Source of the DNA: Candidatus Dadabacteria bacterium
Lineage (GTDB): Bacteria; Desulfobacterota_D; UBA1144; Nemesobacterales; Nemesobacteraceae
Assembly (NCBI GenBank): GCA_026709745.1
Contig: JAPOSJ010000147.1
Span: 1-5,429, forward strand
DNA: 5,429 bases
Direction: 5' to 3'
Shown here piece by piece: positions 1 to 5,429 of the stretch. Made by a program: the position numbers and the translations under genes. Every line of letters starts with the position of its first letter. Position 1 is the stretch's first letter. The notes under the pieces were generated by a model. The model saw only the letters and a program-made list of their open reading frames with translations. It ran no database searches and was not told the origin of the DNA.

Positions 1-414
1 TATGCAGGTATATCCGAGTACGTATTCAAGGGCTTGTCTCTCCTCAACCATATGTGCCTTTCTCCCTATCACAACTCCGAGTTCGCCTTCGTAATCTACC
101 CTTTCTGACATGTGCGCCGGGTATTTTATCTCTTCGCTGTGGGCGATTACTGCCGTTGAAGGCTTCATGAAAAGCATAGGTTCTTCTGGAATAGTTTTTT
201 TCATTTCCCTCGCATGATCTTCATAGTTAAGTCCTACCGCTATGATTTTTGTCGGAAGACACGGGGCAAGCAGCGAGATGTCTGAGTAATCGTATAGAGT
301 ATTCGTTACTGACCATTTTCCTAAGATGTCTCCTTCTATCTCGAAAACCGCTCCATCTGCGTATTTTCCAAACACGGGTTTTTCTTGCTTGTTTCTGAAT
401 CTTAAGAATTTCAA
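1..414 (-). CDS. Fumarylacetoacetate hydrolase (FAH) family protein, N-terminal part (cut by window edge)
   Basis: This frame reads 138 codons without a stop to the window edge, so only the N-terminal part of the protein is seen. The start is TTG at 414-412. It has AGGAG seven bases upstream, a TAA lies in frame at 438-436, and no other ATG, GTG or TTG lies between them. The product begins MKFLRFR, as many bacterial FAH-family proteins do. It then shows GLNYEDHARE (residues 61-70, with the conserved His67), LFMKPSTAVI (81-90) and VDYEGELGVVIG (106-117). In this family the two Glu of YEGELG (109 and 111) bind the catalytic divalent metal; the third acidic ligand normally follows YTC-type residues and lies just outside the window. 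Family members cleave or decarboxylate 2-oxo acid substrates (acylpyruvate hydrolase, 2-hydroxyhepta-2,4-diene-1,7-dioate isomerase, oxaloacetate decarboxylase). The exact substrate cannot be read from this part. The gene is co-directional with truA, 137 bp downstream of it. Confidence 0.93.
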   Translation of the reverse strand, partial: MKFLRFRNKQEKPVFGKYADGAVFEIEGDILGKWSVTNTLYDYSDISLLAPCLPTKIIAVGLNYEDHAREMKKTIPEEPMLFMKPSTAVIAHSEEIKYPAHMSERVDYEGELGVVIGRKAHMVEERQALEYVLGYTCI

Positions 415-421
415 ACTGTTT

Positions 422-426
422 CTCCT
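422..426 (-). promoter_or_regulatory. Shine-Dalgarno site that fixes the TTG start of the FAH-family gene
   Basis: AGGAG on the minus strand lies seven bases before the TTG at 414. This is an ideal spacing. It supports TTG as the true start, because the next in-frame Met that could serve (residue 71) would cut off the conserved N-terminal region. Confidence 0.8.
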
Positions 427-461
427 CTGGAACCCTTATTTGGAGTCTGAATGATTTTTTA

Positions 462-493
462 CGCAAGCAAGAAAAATTCTCAGCCTGCTTGCG
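462..493 (-). other. Stem-loop in the leader of the FAH-family gene
   Basis: The inverted repeat pairs 462-471 with 484-493 around a 12-base loop. Eight outer pairs (CGCAAGCA with TGCTTGCG) are perfect. The one irregular pair (470/485) is A-C in plus-strand RNA but a G-U wobble in minus-strand RNA, so the structure fits better in the minus-strand transcript. On that strand it is followed by TAAAAAAT rather than a run of U, so it is not a normal intrinsic terminator. An alternative inner fold, AGAA with TTCT, is possible. A processing or mRNA-stabilising hairpin at the start of the FAH leader is a reasonable guess. Confidence 0.5.
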
Positions 494-497
494 AGGG

Positions 498-506
498 ATG
501 ATAACA
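498..506 (-). promoter_or_regulatory. Candidate extended -10 promoter for the FAH-family gene
   Basis: The minus strand reads TGTTATCAT, an extended -10 (TGn) with five of six bases matching TATAAT. No good -35 is seen 16-18 bases upstream. Transcription would start near 491, giving a leader of about 77 bases that begins with the stem-loop at 462-493. It sits in the 137-bp gap between truA and the FAH-family gene, where a separate promoter would make sense. A match this short can arise by chance. Confidence 0.3.
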
Positions 507-551
507 CGAGAGAGGAGCTAAAACCAGAGTACGGAGAAACCAAGGCCCTTA

Positions 552-1313
552 TCAGTAAATAACTTTTTTCAGGAAAAGCCCTTGTGGTGGAGCTGTAAAA
601 ATGTTTTTCGTTTTCTCTCCGCTCTCCAGTATCTGCCTGAATTCTTTGGGAGAGATCTTTCCCTTTCCCACCTCCGCAAGGGTTCCTGTTATCATTCTAA
701 CCATTCTTTTCAGAAATCCGTCTGCCTCTATCTCAATGGCTATTATATCCTCGTCACTTTTTTCTATCTGGATCCGCTTTACAGTGCGCACGGTGGTTTT
801 GACTGTTATGTCCGCCGTGGCAAATACTGAGAAATCATGCGTTCCCTCAAGATATGATGCGGCTTCTTTCATTTTTTCCGTATCAAGTTTCCTCGGAACA
901 TGCCATACTGCATTTCTTCGTAGGGCGGAATGGTAAGGAGTGTTGAAAATTCTGTATTCGTATATCTTGCTTCGGGAACTGAACTGTGCGTGAAAGTTCT
1001 CAGACACATGCCGGGAACTGATAATCGATATGTCGCGGGGAAGGGTGGAATTAAGTGCTTTCTGCAGGGTCTTGCAATCCATCTTAGTTTCGGTGAAGAA
1101 ATTTGCCACCTGACCCATGGCATGCACACCCGCATCTGTTCTGCCAGAACCCGCTATCTTTAAGTTCTCCCCGGTAATTTGCTGGATTGCATTTTCTATT
1201 GTCTTCTGCACTGTGGGAAGATCGCCTTGGCATTGCCAGCCGTGGTACTCTGTGCCGTCATATTCAATGACGATTTTCACGTTTTTTGTTTCCGTCCGAG
1301 TGTGTTCGGGCAT
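552..1313 (-). CDS. truA: tRNA pseudouridine(38-40) synthase TruA
   Basis: TruA converts uridines 38, 39 and 40 in the anticodon stem-loop of many tRNAs to pseudouridine, in the cytoplasm and without a cofactor. The 253-residue product has the full family length (about 245-270). Recognisable blocks in order are IEYDGTEYHGWQ (residues 16-27), the catalytic block GRTDAGVHA (57-65, nucleophile Asp60), RSKIYEYRI (114-122), EGTHDFSVFA (156-165), DGFLKRMVRMITGTLAEVG (198-216) and the C-terminal APPQGLFL (241-248). The last blocks carry the family's usual GFL-x-x-MVR and AP-x-x-GL-x-L patterns, so the enzyme looks intact. The ATG start overlaps the stop of the upstream permease (TGATG), with AGGAG at 1329-1325, 11 bases away, which is rather far. 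A GTG at codon 12 would begin right at the conserved KIVIEYDG but has no Shine-Dalgarno match, so the coupled ATG is preferred. The housekeeping function has no obvious link to the transporter. Confidence 0.97.
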   Translation of the reverse strand: MPEHTRTETKNVKIVIEYDGTEYHGWQCQGDLPTVQKTIENAIQQITGENLKIAGSGRTDAGVHAMGQVANFFTETKMDCKTLQKALNSTLPRDISIISSRHVSENFHAQFSSRSKIYEYRIFNTPYHSALRRNAVWHVPRKLDTEKMKEAASYLEGTHDFSVFATADITVKTTVRTVKRIQIEKSDEDIIAIEIEADGFLKRMVRMITGTLAEVGKGKISPKEFRQILESGEKTKNIFTAPPQGLFLKKVIY

Positions 1314-1315
1314 CA
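1311..1315 (-). promoter_or_regulatory. TGATG stop/start overlap between permease and truA
   Basis: The permease stop TGA (1315-1313) and the truA start ATG (1313-1311) share one base. This arrangement normally means the two are on one mRNA and that ribosomes ending the permease re-start on truA. AGGAG at 1329-1325, inside the end of the permease gene, could serve as the Shine-Dalgarno site. Confidence 0.75.
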
Positions 1316-2248
1316 GGAGACTGGCTCCTGCTTTCTGAGTTCTATTCTGGGGTCAAGCACTGCATAGAGAAGGTCGACTATCAGGTTCGCCATTACAAGC
1401 AGAAGTGCATAGACAATTGTTATTCCCAGCACGACGGAGTAATCTCTGTTTGCGACTGCGAAGACGAAAAAGCGCCCCATTCCGGGTATCGCGAATATAT
1501 GCTCGACGACAAATGATCCTGTCACCAGATAGGCTGTCAGAGGGCCGAGCACCGTTACTACCGGTATAAGCGCGTTTCTAAGAATGTGCTTTGTGAATAT
1601 TTTTGTTCTTCCAAGTCCTTTCGCCCTCGCGGTACGCACGAAAAACTGTCCCGACATATCGAGCATGTTTGAGCGGACGAGCCTTGAGATATATGCGAAA
1701 GGGGCTAGGCTCAAAGTAAGAGCTGGCAGGACGATGTGTTTTGGCTCTCCCCACAGGGCTGCTGGAAGAACTCCCCATTTAACGGAGAAAAAATATATTA
1801 GTGCTGCTCCGACGACGAAACTTGGAACCGATACAAGAGATGTGGAAATTAGCACCGAAATAATATCGTGGATACTTCTTGGAAACAGTGAGGAAATCAT
1901 TCCAGCAGCGGTTCCCATGAAAAATGCAAGCACCATGGACACCAGTCCCAGCCCCATTGAGACCGGAAGAGTATCCCTTATTATGTCGGCAACAGGCCTG
2001 TCCTCATACTTGTAGGATGGTCCGAAGTCCCCACGCACCAGATTTCCCGTGTATATCAGGTACTGTTTGTGAATAGGTTTGTCCATATGGTATTTCTTAT
2101 TTATATTCTCGAGTATCCGGGGAGGGATGCTCTTCTCCGTGTCAAAGGGGCCTCCTGGAAGCACCCTGAGCAGAAAGAAAGTTATACTCGTAACCGCGAG
2201 AATCACAGCCACTCCGCTCAGTATTCTGAAAGAAAGAAATTTAAGCAT
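1313..2248 (-). CDS. OppB/DppB-type ABC transporter permease (peptide/nickel family)
   Basis: This is an inner-membrane permease subunit of the binding-protein-dependent ABC importers for peptides, nickel and related solutes. The 311-residue protein has the family's normal length and layout. There is a first membrane segment at about 9-29 ending in LRVLPGGPFD, and a periplasmic loop with RGDFGPSY (72-79) and PVADIIRDTLP (85-95). Five further segments follow at about 96-118, 131-155, 172-190, 227-248 and 273-296. The cytoplasmic EAA loop, which contacts the ATPase, reads RTARAKGLGRTKIFTKHILR (205-224). The end VLDPRIELR (297-305) is typical for OppB. The start is ATG, with only a weak GGGA eight bases upstream. 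No OppC partner, ATPase or solute-binding protein lies in the window; the neighbours are a peptidase and truA. The substrate is unknown. Peptides would suit the adjacent protease, but that is only inference from position. Confidence 0.93.
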   Translation of the reverse strand: MLKFLSFRILSGVAVILAVTSITFFLLRVLPGGPFDTEKSIPPRILENINKKYHMDKPIHKQYLIYTGNLVRGDFGPSYKYEDRPVADIIRDTLPVSMGLGLVSMVLAFFMGTAAGMISSLFPRSIHDIISVLISTSLVSVPSFVVGAALIYFFSVKWGVLPAALWGEPKHIVLPALTLSLAPFAYISRLVRSNMLDMSGQFFVRTARAKGLGRTKIFTKHILRNALIPVVTVLGPLTAYLVTGSFVVEHIFAIPGMGRFFVFAVANRDYSVVLGITIVYALLLVMANLIVDLLYAVLDPRIELRKQEPVS

Positions 2249-2289
2249 TGCTCTATTCCCGATATTTCATCCGCCGTTTTCAGATGGAG

Positions 2290-2309
2290 TACGACGCTTA
2301 TGCGGCGTA
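2290..2309 (-). other. Small inverted repeat between peptidase and permease genes
   Basis: Positions 2290-2297 pair with 2302-2309 around a four-base loop, with one internal mismatch (2294/2305). It lies in the 69-bp gap between the two genes. No run of U follows on either strand, so it is not a standard terminator and read-through into the permease is expected. It may be chance, or it may affect mRNA stability. Confidence 0.3.
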
Positions 2310-2317
2310 TACGGAAT

Positions 2318-5209
2318 TCAGGAAATATCCTTTCTTATGGCCAGGATTTTTCTGGAAGTCATTCCCTTTTCGTCCTTGGCTATTATGGTGAAAAGATTCA
2401 TTCCTTCCTCAAGATCTAGGGAGAAATACAGGGGAAGATTGTTTTTCCGAGGAGTGAAAAGTTTTATCTTGTCGTTTTCTCTCCACACCGAGACACTCTC
2501 TATTCGGTTAGTATCGCTGACTGTCCCCTCCACAGTTACTCCTGAGGTTTCCGTCGATATCGGGTAATCTGAAATCAGGATGAAAGGAGGTTCTTCAAAT
2601 ACCTCCTCAATGGCTGAAATCTTCTCTCCGTTGCCCGTTCCGTCCTTCCTGATATTTTTTTCCTCAACCCATCCCATAACTGAGTTTGCTCCCTTGATCA
2701 TTATCCATCGCCCTGAAGTGCCAAGTAGCTTTGCAATGGAATTTTTCCTAACCAGACCCACTGTTGGAGCCCCGGGGAAAGTTCCCCCGACTATGAAGAC
2801 TGAGTCTCTGAAGACCACAGTTTTTTTTGCTGAAGCCTGGGAAAATGGTCTTTCCTGCTCAAATACTGGCAGGCTTATTTTCTGCCTTTTTGCTTGTTGG
2901 AACTCTTCGTCCATTACCAGAAGCTCAAATTCCGTTTTGCCTCCTTCACCGCTTTGCCTGAAACGAAACGATGCAGACCGGACTTCCCCGGGACGGAAGT
3001 TTTCAAGCTCAATCCTTCCCTTTTCGAGAAATACGTCATCACCCGAGAGATTCTTAAGGGTTGCTATTGTCTTCTCGGATGTTCCGTCTCCAGTATTTTT
3101 CAGTTTTACGTTGAGCACCACGGTTTCTTCAAGCTCGGCGCGGCCGTTTCCGTTGCCCCTGCTTCCGAATCTTCCGTCATCAACTATTTCGTGGTTATGG
3201 GAATAGACCGGACGTTTATCCGCTACCGTTTTTACTAGCAGATTTTCTTCCGTAAAAGTTATGTTCTCCGAACTTTTGAAAACCAGTTTGATACTGTCCT
3301 CTCTTGTAGTAAACCACCTCGGCACGGAAAATTTGACTTTAGAGATTCTACTCTGCCCGGGGAGCAGTTTTCCGAAAAGTAGCTCTTCACCACTATAAAT
3401 GCAGTTCTCGCAATCTGTAACGGCACTTAACCTGTGTATAGGATCTGTGCCGGAATTCGTCACCTTTATCTCGAGAAAATTTTCTTTTCCGGCCTGAAAA
3501 ACTGTCTTTGGAGGAACAGTCTGCACGGATATTGAGAGATTTTTTGTCTCGCCATCTGACCAGTCGATTCCTTCATTCTCAATTTGGGTTCTGATTTCCT
3601 TGATCTGTTCCTCTGAGAAATCGGCGGCCATGGAATACATCTGTCCCTTAGTCTGCGCCAAGAGAAGTCTGCTTGAAAGCTTTACGTAAAAATCGTTTTT
3701 AAGTTTTTCAAGTTTCTGTGTTTTTGTAAGAGATTCGTCCGTCTGTGTCTCTTCCTCATCTGCTTCCTGCGGCACAAGAGAGTCGTCTATGTACTTTATT
3801 GTAAACAGGGGAGTAGGGATGTACGACTGTTGCAGTTCCTCCTTTTTTTCTGGCAGGGGATTGTAGATGACTTTCTCTTTTGTTATTGACGATCCCTGGA
3901 GAAAAATATCGGGTGTTATTCCTCTGTCCTGTATGGAGATGTCGCCTGGGGTGAAATATTTCGCTATGGTGAGTTTCAGAGCACCGCCGTCATCGAACTC
4001 AAAAATCTTCTGGACCGAGCCCTTGCCGAAAGATCGTTTCCCTACCACAAGTGCCCTTTTGTTGTTTTTGAGCGCCCCTGCCACTATTTCCGAAGCACTC
4101 GCGCTTCCCTGATTTATGAGAACGATTACTTTTCCTTCATACTCGGGCTGCTTTAACTTTGCGCTGTAGGTCTTGGAATAGTCTCTTGCTTTTGTAGTCA
4201 TTATGGTCCCGGAAGAGAGGAAAAAGTCCGCCACTTTCTCCGCCTCTGAGAGGAGCCCTCCGGGATTACCCCTGAGGTCGAGTATTATTCCTTTAATTGC
4301 GTAAGAGCGTTTCTTTATCTCCTTTTTCAGGTCCGAGGAGGTGTTTTTCTGGAAATTTCTTATTTTCAGGTAAAGAATGTTGGCTGCAAGGTCAAATGCC
4401 TCTACACTTTCTATCTTTATTGTATCTCTTACTATCGAAAATTTACGGGGCTTGGAAAAGTTTTTCCTAGAAATAAGGAGATTTACTTTGGTACCTTTCT
4501 TTCCCCTGAGTTTTCCCACGGCCTCAAGAAGTGGCATGTTTATGGTCGACTCGTTTTCTATTTGTACAATCCGGTCCTTGGTTTTTATTCCCGACCTGTA
4601 GGCAGGAGTGCCCTCTATGGGGGATATAACGGTCAGCTGTCCGTCTCTTATGCCCACCACTATTCCAAGTCCTCCAAAGCTCCCTTCAGTATCTATGAGA
4701 AACTCCTTGTACACTTCCGGAGGAATCATTGCGGAATGCGGATCGAGAACCTTCAGCATGCTGTCCGATATTGAATATTCTATGTTCTTGACGGCATCTT
4801 CTTCCGCTTGTGTGTTTGAGAGGACGAAAGACACGATCTGGTCCAGTATAGACACGATATCGTTTGAGGACGGAGAGTCTTTTACGCGGAAGGTTTTTGC
4901 TTCTTGGTTTACATAAACGACGAAGGTTCCGTCTTGTTGCTGCGGAAATTCTACCAGTACGTCGTCAAGAAGGTTCTCTAAGCTTGAGGCTCCTTTTGCA
5001 AGCATTTCCAAGTAGTTGATCCTGCTTTTGTCGACATAGAATTTGTTTACGAATTTAAGGGCGCCTTCGGCAGTTTTTATGCTCTGGCTGTTGTATTTAC
5101 GGTCCAGGCTGACTGGCTCGGCAACAAGAAAAAAAGACAGAACGATGATTGTTCCCAAACTAAGGGCTAGATATTTATTTCTTAGAAAGCTGGGAAATCG
5201 TTTAGACAA
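2318..5209 (-). CDS. Large exported S41 (C-terminal processing) peptidase with PDZ domain and multidomain C-terminal extension
   Basis: This is a serine endoprotease of the CtpA/Prc group, probably acting in the periplasm or at the envelope. The N-terminus has basic residues and a hydrophobic segment (about 14-30), which is an uncleaved anchor or signal peptide; there is no lipobox Cys. After a helical region comes DPHSAMIPPEVY (156-167), then a PDZ domain (about 175-260; GGLGIVVG, GTPAYRSGIKTKDRI). The protease core follows: IILDLRGNPGGLL (308-320), GSASASEI (368-375) and FGKGSVQ (394-400). By spacing (25 residues, as in Tsp Ser430/Lys455), Ser371 and Lys396 form the dyad, with Gln400 nearby. 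The core ends near 440. Typical CtpA proteins are 400-500 residues; here about 500 more follow: an acidic linker (480-492), a helical stretch (495-545), two beta-rich CARDB-like units (about 556-660 with CxxC at 600-603, and 690-785), an SH3-like module (about 798-855) and an Ig-like end (about 875-960). The layout resembles the MXAN_5808-type proteases. The extension domain names are inferred from pattern. Confidence 0.92.
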   Translation of the reverse strand: MSKRFPSFLRNKYLALSLGTIIVLSFFLVAEPVSLDRKYNSQSIKTAEGALKFVNKFYVDKSRINYLEMLAKGASSLENLLDDVLVEFPQQQDGTFVVYVNQEAKTFRVKDSPSSNDIVSILDQIVSFVLSNTQAEEDAVKNIEYSISDSMLKVLDPHSAMIPPEVYKEFLIDTEGSFGGLGIVVGIRDGQLTVISPIEGTPAYRSGIKTKDRIVQIENESTINMPLLEAVGKLRGKKGTKVNLLISRKNFSKPRKFSIVRDTIKIESVEAFDLAANILYLKIRNFQKNTSSDLKKEIKKRSYAIKGIILDLRGNPGGLLSEAEKVADFFLSSGTIMTTKARDYSKTYSAKLKQPEYEGKVIVLINQGSASASEIVAGALKNNKRALVVGKRSFGKGSVQKIFEFDDGGALKLTIAKYFTPGDISIQDRGITPDIFLQGSSITKEKVIYNPLPEKKEELQQSYIPTPLFTIKYIDDSLVPQEADEEETQTDESLTKTQKLEKLKNDFYVKLSSRLLLAQTKGQMYSMAADFSEEQIKEIRTQIENEGIDWSDGETKNLSISVQTVPPKTVFQAGKENFLEIKVTNSGTDPIHRLSAVTDCENCIYSGEELLFGKLLPGQSRISKVKFSVPRWFTTREDSIKLVFKSSENITFTEENLLVKTVADKRPVYSHNHEIVDDGRFGSRGNGNGRAELEETVVLNVKLKNTGDGTSEKTIATLKNLSGDDVFLEKGRIELENFRPGEVRSASFRFRQSGEGGKTEFELLVMDEEFQQAKRQKISLPVFEQERPFSQASAKKTVVFRDSVFIVGGTFPGAPTVGLVRKNSIAKLLGTSGRWIMIKGANSVMGWVEEKNIRKDGTGNGEKISAIEEVFEEPPFILISDYPISTETSGVTVEGTVSDTNRIESVSVWRENDKIKLFTPRKNNLPLYFSLDLEEGMNLFTIIAKDEKGMTSRKILAIRKDIS

Positions 5210-5214
5210 TTGCT

Positions 5215-5220
5215 ATCACC
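5215..5220 (-). promoter_or_regulatory. Shine-Dalgarno site that fixes the TTG start of the S41 peptidase
   Basis: GGTGAT, complementary to the ATCACC of the 16S rRNA 3' end, lies five bases before TTG at 5209-5207. A TAG stands in frame two codons upstream of the TTG, so no earlier start is possible. The TTG start preserves the basic N-terminus ahead of the hydrophobic export segment. Confidence 0.65.
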
Positions 5221-5253
5221 GTTCCGGAAGCCTTATTATGAACCATATGAAGG

Positions 5254-5262
5254 ATTATATCA
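5254..5262 (-). promoter_or_regulatory. Extended -10 promoter of the S41 peptidase transcript
   Basis: The minus strand reads TGATATAAT: a perfect TATAAT with the TG of an extended -10 element. No recognisable -35 lies 17 bases upstream, which fits the known ability of TGn promoters to work without one. Transcription would start near 5247, leaving a leader of about 38 bases before the TTG. It sits between the terminator of the upstream unit and the peptidase gene, where a promoter is expected. Confidence 0.65.
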
Positions 5263-5296
5263 AACTGCCATCATGGACCGTACGAGTGAGAGACAG

Positions 5297-5340
5297 AAAA
5301 AAACGGGCAAGGAAAATCATAGATTCTCCCTGCCCGTTTT
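5297..5340 (-). terminator. Intrinsic terminator of the upstream (beta-barrel-ending) transcription unit
   Basis: Positions 5322-5340 pair with 5300-5318 to form a 19-bp stem with a three-base loop. In minus-strand RNA all 19 positions pair, two of them as G-U wobbles, and the stem runs directly into a tract of seven U (5303-5297). In plus-strand RNA the same two positions become A-C mismatches and only four U follow. It therefore acts on minus-strand transcription coming from the right, just after the stop at 5357. Confidence 0.9.
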
Positions 5341-5356
5341 CAATTCGGTTTGAAGC

Positions 5357-5429
5357 TTAAAAATTAAAGCTTAGTCTATACACCGCCGAGAGGGTTCCAC
5401 TTATCGGTAAGCAGAAGCATGCCCGGAAT
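5357..5429 (-). CDS. C-terminal end of a gene, possibly an outer-membrane beta-barrel protein (cut by window edge)
   Basis: Twenty-three in-frame codons are visible before a TAA at 5359-5357, which lies 16 bases before the terminator stem. The last residues, LSAVYRLSFNF, show the pattern of the final strand of outer-membrane beta-barrels: a terminal Phe with hydrophobic or aromatic residues at every second place back from it (F, F, L, Y, A, L), the signal read by the BAM machinery. Against this reading, the segment just before it holds two Cys, which barrels seldom have. Another frame of the same strand also stays open from the edge to a TAG at 5378-5376 (ending LLLTDKWNPLGGV). With so little sequence either frame could be the real one, or a frameshift could join them. 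That some minus-strand gene ends here is well supported by the terminator; its identity is not. Confidence 0.45.
   Translation of the reverse strand, partial: FRACFCLPISGTLSAVYRLSFNF

Noticed and set aside
227..466. A 79-residue minus-strand open frame overlapping the FAH-family start
   Set aside because: It is a shifted reading of the same DNA. The FAH frame carries conserved motifs and a Shine-Dalgarno site, while this one is an arginine-rich nonsense reading.
462..493. The stem-loop as an intrinsic terminator for truA
   Set aside because: No U-tract follows the stem in the minus direction; an A-run follows instead.
582..936. Two overlapping plus-strand open frames opposite truA
   Set aside because: They lie wholly antisense to truA, whose conserved motifs fix the coding strand, and their translations show no recognisable domain.
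1584..2567. Plus-strand open frames of 116-162 residues opposite the permease and the end of the peptidase
   Set aside because: They are antisense shadows of well-supported genes, with no family motifs.
2079..2567. A frameshift or fusion between permease and peptidase
   Set aside because: The peptidase ends at a normal stop after a complete terminal module, and the permease starts with a full first membrane segment 69 bp later.
2580..3206. A 208-residue plus-strand open frame opposite the protease extension
   Set aside because: It is rich in Ser and Pro, as expected from reading opposite an acidic, Gly- and Glu-rich coding region. The minus frame there is continuous with the catalytic domain.
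5043..5360. A 105-residue plus-strand open frame over the peptidase start, promoter and terminator
   Set aside because: It runs straight through a clear minus-strand terminator and promoter, and its product is a basic sequence without any recognisable motif.

Overview
The window carries genes on the minus strand only. It looks like a piece of a Gram-negative bacterial chromosome of medium GC content (mid-40s percent by eye). In transcription order (right to left) it holds: the 3' end of a gene whose last residues read like an outer-membrane beta-barrel strand; a strong intrinsic terminator; a promoter with a perfect extended -10; a 963-residue exported S41 (C-terminal processing) peptidase; a lone OppB/DppB-type ABC permease; the tRNA pseudouridine synthase truA; and the N-terminal 138 codons of a fumarylacetoacetate hydrolase (FAH) family enzyme that continues past position 1. 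All other long open frames are antisense or out-of-frame shadows of these genes.

The most distinctive gene is the peptidase. Its core is ordinary: N-terminal membrane segment, PDZ domain, Ser/Lys catalytic dyad. After the core come roughly 500 more residues that appear to form an acidic linker, a helical stretch, two beta-sandwich repeats, an SH3-like module and a last Ig-like module. This resembles the large S41 proteases of myxobacterial and deltaproteobacterial type (the group named after MXAN_5808). With the beta-barrel ending upstream, that points to a deltaproteobacteria-like or related uncultured diderm lineage. The lineage call is inference and not firm.

Layout and expression: the terminator at 5297-5340 ends the upstream unit, and the extended -10 at 5254-5262 probably starts a new one. 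The peptidase and permease genes are 69 bp apart with no U-tract terminator between them. The permease stop overlaps the truA start in TGATG, so these three genes probably form one transcript. A 137-bp gap with a stem-loop and a possible second extended -10 separates truA from the FAH-family gene, which may have its own promoter. Two of the four visible starts (peptidase and FAH-family gene) are TTG, each backed by a Shine-Dalgarno match and an in-frame stop just upstream.

No mobile element, CRISPR array, tRNA, rRNA or phage gene is visible, and no gap between genes exceeds 300 bases. The gene content is mostly conventional. The points worth a second look are the multidomain peptidase, the permease without its usual partners, and the small regulatory structures between genes.
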